In this document: piece by piece, positions 20,050 through 29,545 of the stretch
How positions within the stretch are numbered: position 1 is the first letter of the stretch
Layout: each line of letters starts with the position of its first letter
Source of the DNA: Tsukamurella sp. M9C
GTDB lineage: Bacteria > Actinomycetota > Actinomycetes > Mycobacteriales > Mycobacteriaceae
Reading direction: 5' to 3'
NCBI RefSeq assembly: GCF_020169415.1
Contig: NZ_JAIULG010000008.1
Coordinates: forward strand, 43,175-107,174
Length of the DNA stretch: 64,000 bases
Program-made: the position numbers and the translations under genes
The notes under the pieces: generated by a model
The model's database searches: none
The model's input: the letters and a program-made list of their open reading frames with translations, nothing else
Told to the model about the DNA's origin: nothing

Positions 20050-20708
20050 CCGTCGTCGCGCTGGTCCCCGCCGCTGGGCAGGGGACACGCCTGGGGCTGA
20101 ACATCCCCAAGGCCTTCGTGACTCTGAAAGACCGTTCACTGCTCGAAAGGGCAGTGAACGGTCTTTTGGCGTCCGGGGCCGTTGACGAGGTGGTCGTGAT
20201 GGTGCCGCCGGACATGATCGAGCGGGCCCGGGAGCTGGTGCCGCGGGCACGCGTCGTCGTGGGCGGGGCGGAACGCACCGACTCCGTCCGCGCGGGCCTC
20301 GCCGCCGCGGGATCGGCCGACCTGGTCCTGGTGCACGACGCGGCCCGGCCGCTGACGCCCGGCCCGATGATCGAGCGGGTGGTCGCCGCGCTGCGCGCCG
20401 GAGCCTCCGCCGTGATCCCCGTGTTGCCCGTCGCCGACACCATCAAGCGGGTCGGGCCCGACGGTGCCGTCGAGGCCACCGTCGACCGGGCCGACCTGCG
20501 CGCCGTGCAGACGCCCCAGGGCTTCACCGCCGCGGCGCTGCGCGCGGCCTACGACGCCGCGCCCGGCGAGCTCGCCACCGACGACGCGGGCCTCGTCGAG
20601 CGGGCGGGCGGCACCGTAGTCACCGTTCCGGGCGACCCGCTCGCCCTGAAGATCACCACCGCCTTCGACCTGCGGGTCGCGGAAGTCCTTGCGCAGGAGC
20701 AGAGATGA
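20046..20708 (+). CDS. ispD: 2-C-methyl-D-erythritol 4-phosphate cytidylyltransferase, with apparent CTG start
   Basis: IspD activates MEP with CTP in the non-mevalonate isoprenoid pathway. The essential N-terminal motif is encoded from 20052 onward ([15 protein letters not shown], then PKAFV), but no ATG, GTG or TTG lies in this frame between the stop at 19971 and GTG 20118, and a start at 20118 would delete the CTP-binding loop. The best start is CTG 20046, which overlaps the carD TGA as CTGA and gives 220 residues. GTC or CTG codons just downstream, or a sequencing error, are alternatives. Other motifs: [10 protein letters not shown] and AVQTPQGF. Its stop overlaps the ispF ATG. Confidence 0.88.
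   Translation: MTVVALVPAAGQGTRLGLNIPKAFVTLKDRSLLERAVNGLLASGAVDEVVVMVPPDMIERARELVPRARVVVGGAERTDSVRAGLAAAGSADLVLVHDAARPLTPGPMIERVVAALRAGASAVIPVLPVADTIKRVGPDGAVEATVDRADLRAVQTPQGFTAAALRAAYDAAPGELATDDAGLVERAGGTVVTVPGDPLALKITTAFDLRVAEVLAQEQR
20127..20166 (+). terminator. 18-bp GAAA-tetraloop hairpin with TTTT tail inside ispD
   Basis: The arms 20127-20144 and 20149-20166 pair over 18 bp (one G-T pair) around a GAAA loop, and TTTT occupies 20164-20167. It looks like a canonical intrinsic terminator, yet lies 80 bases inside the ispD coding sequence. The codons that build it (AAA, CGT, TCA, GAA, AGG, GCA, GGT, CTT, TTG) are rare for this GC-rich genome, suggesting selection on the RNA shape. It could attenuate carD read-through into ispD-ispF. 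Confidence 0.7.
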
Positions 20709-21178
20709 TCATTCCCCGTGTCGGCATCGGCACCGACGTCCATCCGTTCGAGCCGGGCCGAGAGTGCTGGATGCTCGGTCTCCTCTTCGACGGTGACGGC
20801 TGCTCCGGCCACTCCGACGGTGACGTCGCCGTGCACGCCCTGTGCGACGCCCTGCTCTCCGCCGGCGGTCTCGGCGACCTGGGCACCGTCTTCGGCGTGG
20901 GGCGCTCCGACAACGTAGGGATCACCGGCGCGGAGATGCTCACGCACGTGCGGTCGCTGCTGGCCGACGCCGGCTTCGCCGTCGGCAATGCCGCGGTGCA
21001 GCTGATCGGCAACCGGCCCAAGGTCGGGCCGCGGCGGGACGAGGCCCAGGAGGTGCTGAGCGGGCTGCTCGGCGCCCCGGTCTCCGTCTCCGCCACCACC
21101 ACCGACGGCCTCGGCCTCACCGGCCGCGGCGAGGGCGTCGCCGCCATGGCGACGGCCCTGGTCTACTCCGCAGGCTGA
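20705..21178 (+). CDS. ispF: 2-C-methyl-D-erythritol 2,4-cyclodiphosphate synthase
   Basis: This 157-residue trimeric enzyme makes the cyclic diphosphate of the MEP pathway. The metal ligands are Asp11 and His13 (GTDVH) and His36 (GHSDGDV). The C-terminal [17 protein letters not shown] is diagnostic. The ATG overlaps the ispD TGA (ATGA), so the two are translationally coupled. The segment between His13 and His36 is short compared with E. coli. Confidence 0.96.
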   Translation: MIIPRVGIGTDVHPFEPGRECWMLGLLFDGDGCSGHSDGDVAVHALCDALLSAGGLGDLGTVFGVGRSDNVGITGAEMLTHVRSLLADAGFAVGNAAVQLIGNRPKVGPRRDEAQEVLSGLLGAPVSVSATTTDGLGLTGRGEGVAAMATALVYSAG

Positions 21179-21623
21179 CTCGGGACTGCACGTCACGGGC
21201 GCCCGCCGGGCGGGTCGTGTATCGATCGCAGAAGCTATGCGCCGCGCGCATGGCTCGAATATCTGCAGGTCAAAGGTTTTTCGGTCTGCGACCTGCCATG
21301 CGCGGCACGCATGCCCCTCCGTCCGGCGGGCACGACACACCGTGTTGCGACCCGCTATGTCACTCGCGCCGCGTGGTGGCCCCGGTGTGTGGCCCCGTCG
21401 GCTGTCGTCCCCCGCGCGACGCCGATCCGCCCGCCCCGCGTTCGAACCCCCACCAGAAGCCGTGCTTGCGGTGGGGGACCGGCTGACTCCCGCGCGGCGT
21501 TCGGTCCCCCGCCGAACGCCATCACGGTCCCGCCCGCGTCGATCTGACCGCGCTCCGGGGGTATGCGTCACGCGCATGGCTGCGCAGAGCTACACACGAA
21601 CCGCAGGAGGTGCAGCCGTCGAG
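21179..21623. repeat. Repeat-bearing gap between ispF and rarD
   Basis: No gene is seen in these 445 bases. The gap holds three ATGCG-N5-CGCAT palindromes (21237-21251, 21298-21312, 21563-21577); the last, extended by GGCT, is identical over 19 bases to the copy at 6658. A stem GCAGGTC/GACCTGC surrounds a T-rich loop (near 21264-21296). Both flanking genes end here, so the palindromes may act as terminators. Codon-like composition is absent. Confidence 0.5.
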
Positions 21624-22547
21624 CTACGCCGCGAGCCGGCCGGCCCGCGCGCGACGCAGCGTCACCACGGTGTCGACCGTGAGGAGGAGTAGCGCGATCC
21701 AGACGATGCCGAAGCCGATCCAGCGCTCGGGGGAGACGTGCTCGCCCAGGAACAGCACCGCGCACAGCAGCTGCATGATCGGCGTCGCGAACTGGATCAA
21801 CCCGACGGTCACGAGCGGGATCCGGCGGGCGGCCGCGGCGAAGAGGAGCAGCGGCACCGCGGTGGCGACGCCCGCGAAGGCGAGCAGCGCGGCGTGGCCG
21901 GCGCCGTGGCGCGCGAAGTCGAGCCCGCCGCCCCACACGGCGATGCCCACCAGCACCGCCGCGGCGATCGGCGTGAGGATCGCGGTCTCCAGCGTCAGGC
22001 CCTGCAGCGCGTTCAGGTGCACACCGACCTTGTTCTTCACCAGTCCGTACAGGCCGAAGGAGAAGGCGAGGGCGAGCGCCGTCACGGGGAAGGTCCCGGC
22101 CACCACTGCGAGGTAGACGAACGCCAGGACGCCGATGCCGACCGCGACCCACTGCAGCGGCCGCAGCCGCTCGCGCAGCACGACCACGCCGAGCGCCACC
22201 GTGACCAGCGGATTCAGGAAGTAGCCGAGCGCCGCATCCGACGTGTGGCCCGACGTGACCGCCACGATGTAGACGATCCAGTTGGTGGAGATGAGCAGCG
22301 CGGCGATCGTCACCCCGGCCAGCAGCCGCGGCTGGCGCAGCACCGGCCGGATCCAGCCGAGGTCGCGCAGGATCAGCAGCGCGGCGCCGCACAGCACCAG
22401 CGTCCACAGGATCCGGTGCGCCAGGATCTCCCACGGCCCGGTGGGCTTGAGGGCGTCGAAGTACAGGGGGAACAGGCCCCAGAGCAGGTAGGCGGCGATG
22501 CCCATTGCGGTGCCGCGGGTCACCTCGGAGACGTCGCGATCGGCCAC
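21624..22547 (-). CDS. rarD: RarD/EamA family membrane transporter
   Basis: This 307-residue protein has about ten hydrophobic helices in two EamA repeats. The start GIAAYLLWGLFPLYFDAL and the block STNWIVYIVAVTSGH are typical of RarD (chloramphenicol-sensitivity protein family), a drug/metabolite exporter whose substrate is uncertain. It is a lone gene, divergent from cysS with 85 bases between the starts. Confidence 0.9.
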   Translation of the reverse strand: MADRDVSEVTRGTAMGIAAYLLWGLFPLYFDALKPTGPWEILAHRILWTLVLCGAALLILRDLGWIRPVLRQPRLLAGVTIAALLISTNWIVYIVAVTSGHTSDAALGYFLNPLVTVALGVVVLRERLRPLQWVAVGIGVLAFVYLAVVAGTFPVTALALAFSFGLYGLVKNKVGVHLNALQGLTLETAILTPIAAAVLVGIAVWGGGLDFARHGAGHAALLAFAGVATAVPLLLFAAAARRIPLVTVGLIQFATPIMQLLCAVLFLGEHVSPERWIGFGIVWIALLLLTVDTVVTLRRARAGRLAA

Positions 22548-22632
22548 CGAATGATCCTACCTTTTCGGGCGCGTACCGTCGAAGCCCCTGACCTGCGAGG
22601 CGCGCGCGCCGCGACCCGTAGAATCAGTCGAC

Positions 22633-24039
<1,407 letters not shown>

Positions 24040-24050
24040 GAGACGGACTG

Positions 24051-25016
24051 ATGGCAGGCAATTCGCAGCGCCGCGGCGCGGTCCGCAAGGCGGGCACCAA
24101 GAAGGGGCAGGTCCAGGGCTCCGGCGGCGTCCGTCGCCGCGGGCTCGAGGGGCGCGGCGCGACGCCGGCCGCCAAGGACCGCCCGTACCACCCCGCGCAC
24201 AAGAAGGCGCGGGCCGCGGCGAAGGCGTCCACCACGCCGCAGCGCCGTCCGAAGGTCGCCGGCCGCGCCGCCGACGACGGCCCCGAGTACGTCCTCGGCC
24301 GCAACCCCGTCGTCGAGTGCCTCCGCGCGGGTGTCCCCGCGTCGGCGCTGTACGTCGCGATCGGCTCGCAGAACGACGAGCGGCTCACCGAGTCCGTGCA
24401 GATCGCGGCCGACACGGGCATCGCGATCCTCGAGGTGCAGAAGGGCGAGCTGGACCGGCTCAGCGACAACGGCCTGCACCAGGGCGTCGCCCTGCAGGTG
24501 CCGCCGTACCAGTACGCGCACCCGGAGGACCTCCTCGCCCGGGCGCAGGACCGCGGCGAGGCACCGCTCATCGTCGCGCTCGACAACATCACCGACCCCC
24601 GCAACCTGGGCGCCGTCATTCGCTCGACGGCCGCGTTCGGCGGGCACGGCGTGGTCATCCCGGGTCGACGGTCCGCGGCCGTCACCGCCGTCACCTGGCG
24701 CACCTCCGCGGGCGCGGCGGCCCGGCTGCCCGTCGCGCAGGCGCCGAACCTCAACCGTGCGCTCGCCGATTACGCGGCCGCCGGCCTGCAGGTCGTCGGC
24801 CTCGACGCGGGCGGCGACGTGGACCTCGACGACTACCGCGCCGACACCGGCGTGGTCGTGGTCGTCGGCTCCGAGGGCAAGGGCCTCTCGCGCCTGGTGC
24901 GCGAGAACTGCGATTCGATCCTGTCGATCCCGATCGCGTCGTCGGTCGAGTCGCTCAACGCCTCGGTCGCCGCGGGCGTCGTCCTGGCCGAGTTCGCGCG
25001 ACAGCGTCGTCAGTAA
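24051..25016 (+). CDS. rlmB: 23S rRNA 2'-O-methyltransferase, RlmB/SpoU family
   Basis: This 321-residue TrmH-type (SPOUT) methyltransferase has a basic, low-complexity N-terminal tail of about 75 residues rich in Lys/Arg. A substrate-binding domain ([16 protein letters not shown]) follows. The knotted catalytic domain carries motif 1 [14 protein letters not shown], motif 2 [12 protein letters not shown] and motif 3 [16 protein letters not shown]. The target is inferred as a 23S rRNA guanosine. ATG 24051 follows TAGGAGACGG. It is coupled to cysS. Confidence 0.94.
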   Translation: MAGNSQRRGAVRKAGTKKGQVQGSGGVRRRGLEGRGATPAAKDRPYHPAHKKARAAAKASTTPQRRPKVAGRAADDGPEYVLGRNPVVECLRAGVPASALYVAIGSQNDERLTESVQIAADTGIAILEVQKGELDRLSDNGLHQGVALQVPPYQYAHPEDLLARAQDRGEAPLIVALDNITDPRNLGAVIRSTAAFGGHGVVIPGRRSAAVTAVTWRTSAGAAARLPVAQAPNLNRALADYAAAGLQVVGLDAGGDVDLDDYRADTGVVVVVGSEGKGLSRLVRENCDSILSIPIASSVESLNASVAAGVVLAEFARQRRQ

Positions 25017-25041
25017 AGATCATCTGCGTTAGCCTGAACGA

Positions 25042-25650
25042 ATGACCTCACTCGAGGAGCGGCAGGAGAGCCGGCGCCGACAGATGCTCGACGCCGGCAT
25101 CGCGCTCCTCGGCGGCCCGGAGGCAGGGGCGCTCGGTGTCCGCGCCGTGTGCCGCTCCACCGGGATCACCGAGCGCTACTTCTACGAGGCATTCGGCACG
25201 CGCGACGGCTTCGCGCACGCCGTCTACGACGACGTCAGCGGCCGCGCACAGGACGCGCTGGTCCGCGGCGTCCGCGATGCCTACGCCGCTGCACCGGACG
25301 GCGAGGCCGTGTCCCCGGTCACGGTCGCCGAGGGCTCGGTCACCACCTTCGTCGAGTTCGTCGTCGACAGGCCGGACGTCGGGCGGGTGCTCCTGCTCGG
25401 CCCCTACCGCGAGCCCTCGCTCGCCGAGCGGGGCCTCGGCAGCATGCCGGGATTCTTCGACGTGGTCGCGGGCGCGCTGCCCTCCTCCGTGGACGGAACG
25501 ACCCGGCGTCTCGTCGCGATGGGTCTCGTCGGCGCGCTGACCACGCTGTTCACCGAGTTCATCGCCGGGCGGCTCGACGTCACGCGGGAGCGGCTCGTCG
25601 ACCACTGCGTCCGCCTCGTCGCCACCGCGCCGAAGCGGTTCGCGGACTGA
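25042..25650 (+). CDS. TetR family transcriptional regulator
   Basis: This 202-residue regulator has an N-terminal helix-turn-helix (RRRQMLDAGIALLGG; VCRSTGITERYFYEAFG at about residues 33-50) and a variable ligand domain. It follows rlmB by 25 bases on the same strand and converges on pxpA with a gap of four bases. No palindrome was found just upstream, so its target is unknown. Confidence 0.85.
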   Translation: MTSLEERQESRRRQMLDAGIALLGGPEAGALGVRAVCRSTGITERYFYEAFGTRDGFAHAVYDDVSGRAQDALVRGVRDAYAAAPDGEAVSPVTVAEGSVTTFVEFVVDRPDVGRVLLLGPYREPSLAERGLGSMPGFFDVVAGALPSSVDGTTRRLVAMGLVGALTTLFTEFIAGRLDVTRERLVDHCVRLVATAPKRFAD

Positions 25651-25654
25651 GGCG

Positions 25655-26410
25655 CTAGGCGAACCGCGCGATCGTCACGCCGGCACCGTCGAGCACGGTG
25701 CGCAGGCGTCGCGCGACGGCGACGGCCGACGGGTTGTCGCCGTGCACGCACACGGAATCGGGGGTGAGCTGCACCTCGGTGCCGTCGATCGCCTCGACGG
25801 TGCCGTCGCCGACCATGCGCAGCACCCGCGCGGCGATCTCGTCGGGGTCGTGCAGCACCGAGCCCTCCCGCGAGCGGGGGACGAGCGCACCGTCGGGCAG
25901 GTAGGCGCGGTCGGCGAAGGCCTCCCGCACGGTGCGCAGCCCGCGCTCGGCGGCGATGCGGAGGAAGGCGGAGCCGGGGAGGCCGAGGACCGGGAGCTCG
26001 GGCGCGGCCGCGAGCACGCCCTCCACGACGGCCTCCGCCTGCACGGAATCGGCGACGATCCGGTTGTACAGCGCGCCGTGCGGCTTGACGTAGTCGACGG
26101 TGCCGCCGACGCTCCGCGCGATCGCCTGCAGGGCGCCGATCTGGTAGATCACGTCGGCGGTGAGGTCGGCGGCGGGAACGTCCATGGCCCGGCGGCCGAA
26201 GCCGCGCAGGTCCGCGTAGCCCACCTGGGCGCCGGTCGCCACGCCCTTGGCCACCGCCGCGGCGCAGGTCTCCCGCAGCGTCGTGGGGTCGCCGGCGTGG
26301 AAGCCGCACGCGACGTTGGCCGAGGTCACCACGTCGAGCAGAGCGGCGTCGTCGCCGAGGCGCCAGGCGCCGAAGGACTCGCCGCAGTCGGCGTTGAGGT
26401 CGATTCTCAC
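25655..26410 (-). CDS. pxpA: 5-oxoprolinase subunit A (LamB/YcsF family)
   Basis: This 251-residue protein begins MRIDLNADCGESFG, the family signature, and has ANVACGFHAGD and VDYVKPHGALYN. PxpA works with PxpB and PxpC to hydrolyse 5-oxoproline to glutamate. The partner subunits are not in the window. Its GTG start overlaps the stop of the znuB-like permease gene (GTGA), so it is translated as the last gene of the metal-uptake operon, an unusual pairing. Confidence 0.9.
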   Translation of the reverse strand: MRIDLNADCGESFGAWRLGDDAALLDVVTSANVACGFHAGDPTTLRETCAAAVAKGVATGAQVGYADLRGFGRRAMDVPAADLTADVIYQIGALQAIARSVGGTVDYVKPHGALYNRIVADSVQAEAVVEGVLAAAPELPVLGLPGSAFLRIAAERGLRTVREAFADRAYLPDGALVPRSREGSVLHDPDEIAARVLRMVGDGTVEAIDGTEVQLTPDSVCVHGDNPSAVAVARRLRTVLDGAGVTIARFA

Positions 26411-27309
26411 GACCTCGACGGTAGCGCGTGCTGGCAGTCGTGCGCGGGCGCGTCGACGGGCGCGACGGTGCCGCGACGGCCGCGCTGCCCGAGCAGGCGG
26501 CAGACCAGGTAGATCACGAAGGAGATCGACGTGACGAACACCGACACCGGCAGCGCGGGGGCCAGCGACAGGATGATGCCGCCGACGGCGGACACCAGCG
26601 CGAAGATCAGCGAGAGCACCGTCGCCTTGCCGGGCGAGCTGGTGACCCGTGCGGCCGCGGCGGCGGGCGTGATGAGCAGGCTCATCACCAGCAGGGCCCC
26701 GACGATCTGCACGCCCTGCGCGGCGGCGGCGCCCACGAGCATCGCGAAGACGACCGACAGCGTCTTGACGGGGACGCCGTGCGCGGCGGCCACGTCGGGG
26801 TCGGTCGAGAGGAACAGCAGCGGCCGGTAGATGAACGCGAGGATCAGCAGCACCACGACGGTGGTGATCGCCATGAGCGTCACGCCGCTCATCCCGACGG
26901 CCACGATCTGCCCGGTGAGCAGCGCGAACGCGGTGCCCTGCCGGCCCTCGTGCAGCGCCAGGAACAGCACCGACAGGCCCAGGCCGAAGGCCATGATCAC
27001 GCCGATCACCGAGTCCCGCTCGCGCGCGTAGACGCCGAGCAGGCCGAACAGCAGGCCCGCGACGAGTGCACCGAGCAGCGCGCCCGAGCCCACGCTCCAG
27101 CCCATGAGCAGGGCGAAGGCGGCGCCGGTGAGCGAGAGCTCGGAGGTGCCGTGCACGCTGAAGGCCATCTGCCGCGAGACGATGAGCGGGCCCATCACCC
27201 CGGCCAGCACGCCGAGCAGCGCCGCGGCGAGCAGCGCCTGCTGCACGAAGGGCTGCTGCAGCAGCTCCCAGGTGAGGGAGAAGTTCGTCAGGTTCTCGAG
27301 CCGGTCCAT
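26407..27309 (-). CDS. znuB: Metal (zinc/manganese) ABC transporter permease
   Basis: This 300-residue protein of the ABC-3 permease family has about eight or nine transmembrane helices. Typical blocks are FVQQALLAAALLGVLAGVMG, MAFSVHGTSELSLTGAA and VGALLVMSLLITPAAAA. It pairs with the ATPase and lipoprotein encoded upstream. The ATG overlaps the ATPase stop (ATGA). Zinc is the inferred substrate because of the Zur-like site at the operon start. Confidence 0.92.
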   Translation of the reverse strand: MDRLENLTNFSLTWELLQQPFVQQALLAAALLGVLAGVMGPLIVSRQMAFSVHGTSELSLTGAAFALLMGWSVGSGALLGALVAGLLFGLLGVYARERDSVIGVIMAFGLGLSVLFLALHEGRQGTAFALLTGQIVAVGMSGVTLMAITTVVVLLILAFIYRPLLFLSTDPDVAAAHGVPVKTLSVVFAMLVGAAAAQGVQIVGALLVMSLLITPAAAAARVTSSPGKATVLSLIFALVSAVGGIILSLAPALPVSVFVTSISFVIYLVCRLLGQRGRRGTVAPVDAPAHDCQHALPSRS

Positions 27310-28064
27310 CAGTGGTCCCCTCCCACCACGACCAGCCGGTCGCGCACGTGCAGCACGTCGACGGGCGTGCGGTACAGCCGGGTCAGCCGCTCGGAGGTCA
27401 TCACCTCGGCGGTCGGCCCCACCTCGAACCGCCCGTCCACCAGGTAGAGGACGCGGTCGCAGTAGGGGAGCACCGGGTTGATCTCGTGCGTCACGAACAG
27501 CACGGCGGTGTCGTGCTCGCGGCGGCGGCGCTCGATGAGCGAGACGGCCAGCTGCTGATTACCCGGGTCGAGCGAGAGCAGCGGCTCGTCGCAGAGCAGG
27601 ATCGTCGGGTCCGAGGCGAGGGCCTGCGCCACCCGCAGCCGCTGCTGCTCGCCGCCGGAGAGCGAGCCGATGGGCGCCTCGGCGAAGGCCTCGGCGTCGA
27701 CCTGCCGGAGCGCCTCGTCGACGGCGGACCGTCGGGCCGCGCGGTTCCGCAGGCCGAGGCCCCAGGCGGCACCGTCGAAGCCCAGGCCCACGAGGTCGCG
27801 CCCGCGCAGGGGCACGGCCCCGTCGAGCGCGCGCTGCTGCGGGATGTAACCGATCCGGCCGTTCACCTCGACCGATCCGGCGGAGAGGTGGCTCTGGCCG
27901 AGCAGGATCCGCAGCAGCGAGGTCTTGCCGGCGCCGTTCGGGCCGAGCACGGCGACGAACTCGCCGGGAGCGATGTCGAGGTCGAGACCGTCCCAGAGGG
28001 TGCGGTCCCCGTAGCGCAGCCCGGCGTCCCGCAGGCGGATCACCGGGTCCGACGGTGCGCTCAC
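27309..28064 (-). CDS. znuC: Metal ABC transporter ATP-binding protein
   Basis: This 251-residue ABC ATPase has Walker A GPNGAGKT near residues 40-47, signature LSGGEQQRLRVAQAL, Walker B ILLCDEPLLSLD and the H-loop THEI. GTG 28064 is chosen because its GTGA overlaps the znuA stop; longer frames run through znuA and are spurious. It energises the ZnuA-ZnuB importer at the inner face of the membrane. Confidence 0.92.
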   Translation of the reverse strand: MSAPSDPVIRLRDAGLRYGDRTLWDGLDLDIAPGEFVAVLGPNGAGKTSLLRILLGQSHLSAGSVEVNGRIGYIPQQRALDGAVPLRGRDLVGLGFDGAAWGLGLRNRAARRSAVDEALRQVDAEAFAEAPIGSLSGGEQQRLRVAQALASDPTILLCDEPLLSLDPGNQQLAVSLIERRRREHDTAVLFVTHEINPVLPYCDRVLYLVDGRFEVGPTAEVMTSERLTRLYRTPVDVLHVRDRLVVVGGDH

Positions 28065-28957
28065 GGGCGCGGCGCGAGCGCGTCGGAGAGCGCTTTGACG
28101 TTGCTCGCCTGCCACGCGATGTAGTCGTCGACGCCCGCGGGCAGCGACTCGGTGACCCTGACGACGGGCACGCCCGCGGTCTCGGCGGTCTTCGCCAGCG
28201 CGGCGGTCACGGGGCTCTCGGTCTGCGCGTTGAGCACGACGGCGCGGACCTGCTTGCCGCTGACCAGCGCGTTCGCGGCGGCGATGTCGGCGGGCGCCGG
28301 GTCGGTGCCCGACTCGATGGCCGCGGTGTAGCGGGCGGGCGCGGCGTCGGTCAGGCCCGCGAGCGCGAGCAGGTAGCCGGCGACGGGCTCGGTCGCCGCG
28401 ATCTTGGCGCCCGGGTTGGCACGGCCGATGGCGCGGGCCTGGCCGATGACGGTGTCGAGCTTCGTGGAGAAGGCCGCGGCGCGGCTCTCGTAGCCCTCGC
28501 GGTGCGCGGCGTCCTTCTCGGCCAGCGCCTTCGCGACGGCGGTCGCGACCTTCTGCATGGTGGGCAGGTCGTAGAAGACGTGCTCGTTCTCGCTCTTCGG
28601 GTCCTGCAGCGAGACCGCGTCGACCTTCGCGGCGGCGGCGCCCTCGGCGGCCTGCTCGATGTAGGCGTCGTAGTGGCCGCCGTTGTAGACGAGGACCGCC
28701 GCCTTCTTGACCTTGAGGGTGTCCTGCGCGGAGGGCTCGAACTCGTGCGGGTCGCCCGTCGGGTTGGCGAACAGCGAGGTCACCGTGGCGTCGCCGCCCG
28801 CGACGGCCTGCGCGACCGCGCCGTAGACGTCGGTCGACGCCACCACGGCGGGCTTGCCGTCGCCGGCGTCCGAGGAGGACGTCCCGCACGCGGTGAGCGC
28901 GAGGGCCGCGACGGCGACGGCGCCGGCGACCCGGGTGAGACGAAGGCGGTTGCGCAC
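28061..28957 (-). CDS. znuA: Metal-binding lipoprotein (ZnuA-like)
   Basis: This 298-residue substrate-binding protein of the ZnuA/TroA cluster 9 family has a lipobox LTAC (Cys24). Conserved metal-site parts include NPTGDPHEFEPSAQD, YNGGHYD and SENEHVFYDLPTM. It lacks the His-rich loop of many zinc-specific homologues, so manganese cannot be ruled out. GTG 28957 has GAGGAG upstream. It heads the operon znuA-znuC-znuB-pxpA, each gene overlapping the next by three or four bases. Confidence 0.92.
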   Translation of the reverse strand: MRNRLRLTRVAGAVAVAALALTACGTSSSDAGDGKPAVVASTDVYGAVAQAVAGGDATVTSLFANPTGDPHEFEPSAQDTLKVKKAAVLVYNGGHYDAYIEQAAEGAAAAKVDAVSLQDPKSENEHVFYDLPTMQKVATAVAKALAEKDAAHREGYESRAAAFSTKLDTVIGQARAIGRANPGAKIAATEPVAGYLLALAGLTDAAPARYTAAIESGTDPAPADIAAANALVSGKQVRAVVLNAQTESPVTAALAKTAETAGVPVVRVTESLPAGVDDYIAWQASNVKALSDALAPRP

Positions 28958-28970
28958 GGTCGAGCTCCTC

Positions 28971-28994
28971 TGACAGCAATGGGAATCGTTGTCA
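28971..28994 (-). promoter_or_regulatory. Putative Zur operator of the znu operon
   Basis: A 24-base imperfect palindrome, TGACAGCAAT at one end and ATCGTTGTCA at the other, lies 14 bases before the znuA start on its non-coding side. Read toward znuA it starts TGACAACGATTCCCATT, similar to actinobacterial zinc-uptake repressor boxes as I recall them. The zinc import operon directly downstream supports the call. Confidence 0.65.
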
Positions 28995-29032
28995 TTTAGA
29001 GTAGCGGCGACGTGGTTGCACTGTCGAATAGG

Positions 29033-29058
29033 CGGATGCGCATGTGTCAGCGCATCCG
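29033..29058 (-). terminator. Hairpin after the SnoaL-like gene
   Basis: A perfect 9-bp stem CGGATGCGC/GCGCATCCG with an 8-base loop starts 7 bases past the stop of the leftward SnoaL-like gene. Confidence 0.55.
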
Positions 29059-29064
29059 GTGCGG

Positions 29065-29484
29065 TCAGGCCCCGGCGTTTCCGGCGGCCTCGGCCTGCGC
29101 GGTGGCGGCGGCCTCCTCGGCGATGGCGCCGAACTGCGCGCCCATGGCGGCGGAGAGGGCCTGCGCGGCGGAGAGCGGGCGGACCATCACCATGAAGTCG
29201 TCGATCTTGCCCTCGGCGTTGACGTGGATGAAGTCGCAGCCGGTGATCTTCTTGCCGTCGACGGCGGCCTCGAAGACGAGCGCGTGGTCGTCGCCGTCGT
29301 TGATCTCGCGGACGTAGCGGAAGTCCTCGAAGACGCGCAGCACACCGCGCAGGATCGCCGCGGTGATGTGCCGGCCCTCGTAGGGCTTGAAGGCGACGGG
29401 GCTGGTGAAGGTCACGTCGTCGGCGAGGAGGCCGTCGAAGGCCCCGCCGTCGCGGGCCTCGACGGCGGCACGGAACTCACGCAT
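29065..29484 (-). CDS. SnoaL-like / nuclear transport factor 2 family protein
   Basis: This 139-residue protein has a cone-like NTF2 fold pattern: MREFRAAVEARDGGAFDGLL (helices), VTFTSPVAFKPYEGR, ALVFEAAVDGKKITGCDFIHV and GKIDDFMVMVRPLSA. ATG 29484 is chosen because it gives the family start. The C-terminus is alanine-rich. It diverges from a padR gene across a clear inverted repeat, so PadR probably represses it. Enzymatic role unknown. Confidence 0.78.
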   Translation of the reverse strand: MREFRAAVEARDGGAFDGLLADDVTFTSPVAFKPYEGRHITAAILRGVLRVFEDFRYVREINDGDDHALVFEAAVDGKKITGCDFIHVNAEGKIDDFMVMVRPLSAAQALSAAMGAQFGAIAEEAAATAQAEAAGNAGA

Positions 29485-29493
29485 GGGATCTCC

Positions 29494-29543
29494 TAGTAAA
29501 TTTGTTGAGTAGGTACCCGCGAGTATAGGCAACTAATTGACTA
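29494..29543. promoter_or_regulatory. PadR operator and divergent promoter region
   Basis: Inverted repeats TAGTAAATTTGTTG (29494-29507) and CAACTAATTGACTA (29530-29543) match at 12 of 14 positions. Within them TTGTTG (29502) and TATAGG (29524), 16 bases apart, could serve padR. The padR start lies just downstream, so a very short leader is implied. The site is AT-rich against the local background. Confidence 0.6.
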
Positions 29544-29545
29544 GA

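Noticed and set aside
21430..21475. tRNA-like GTTCGAACCC in the ispF-rarD gap
   Set aside because: The flanking bases do not form a T stem, and no acceptor stem or anticodon arm could be drawn on either strand.
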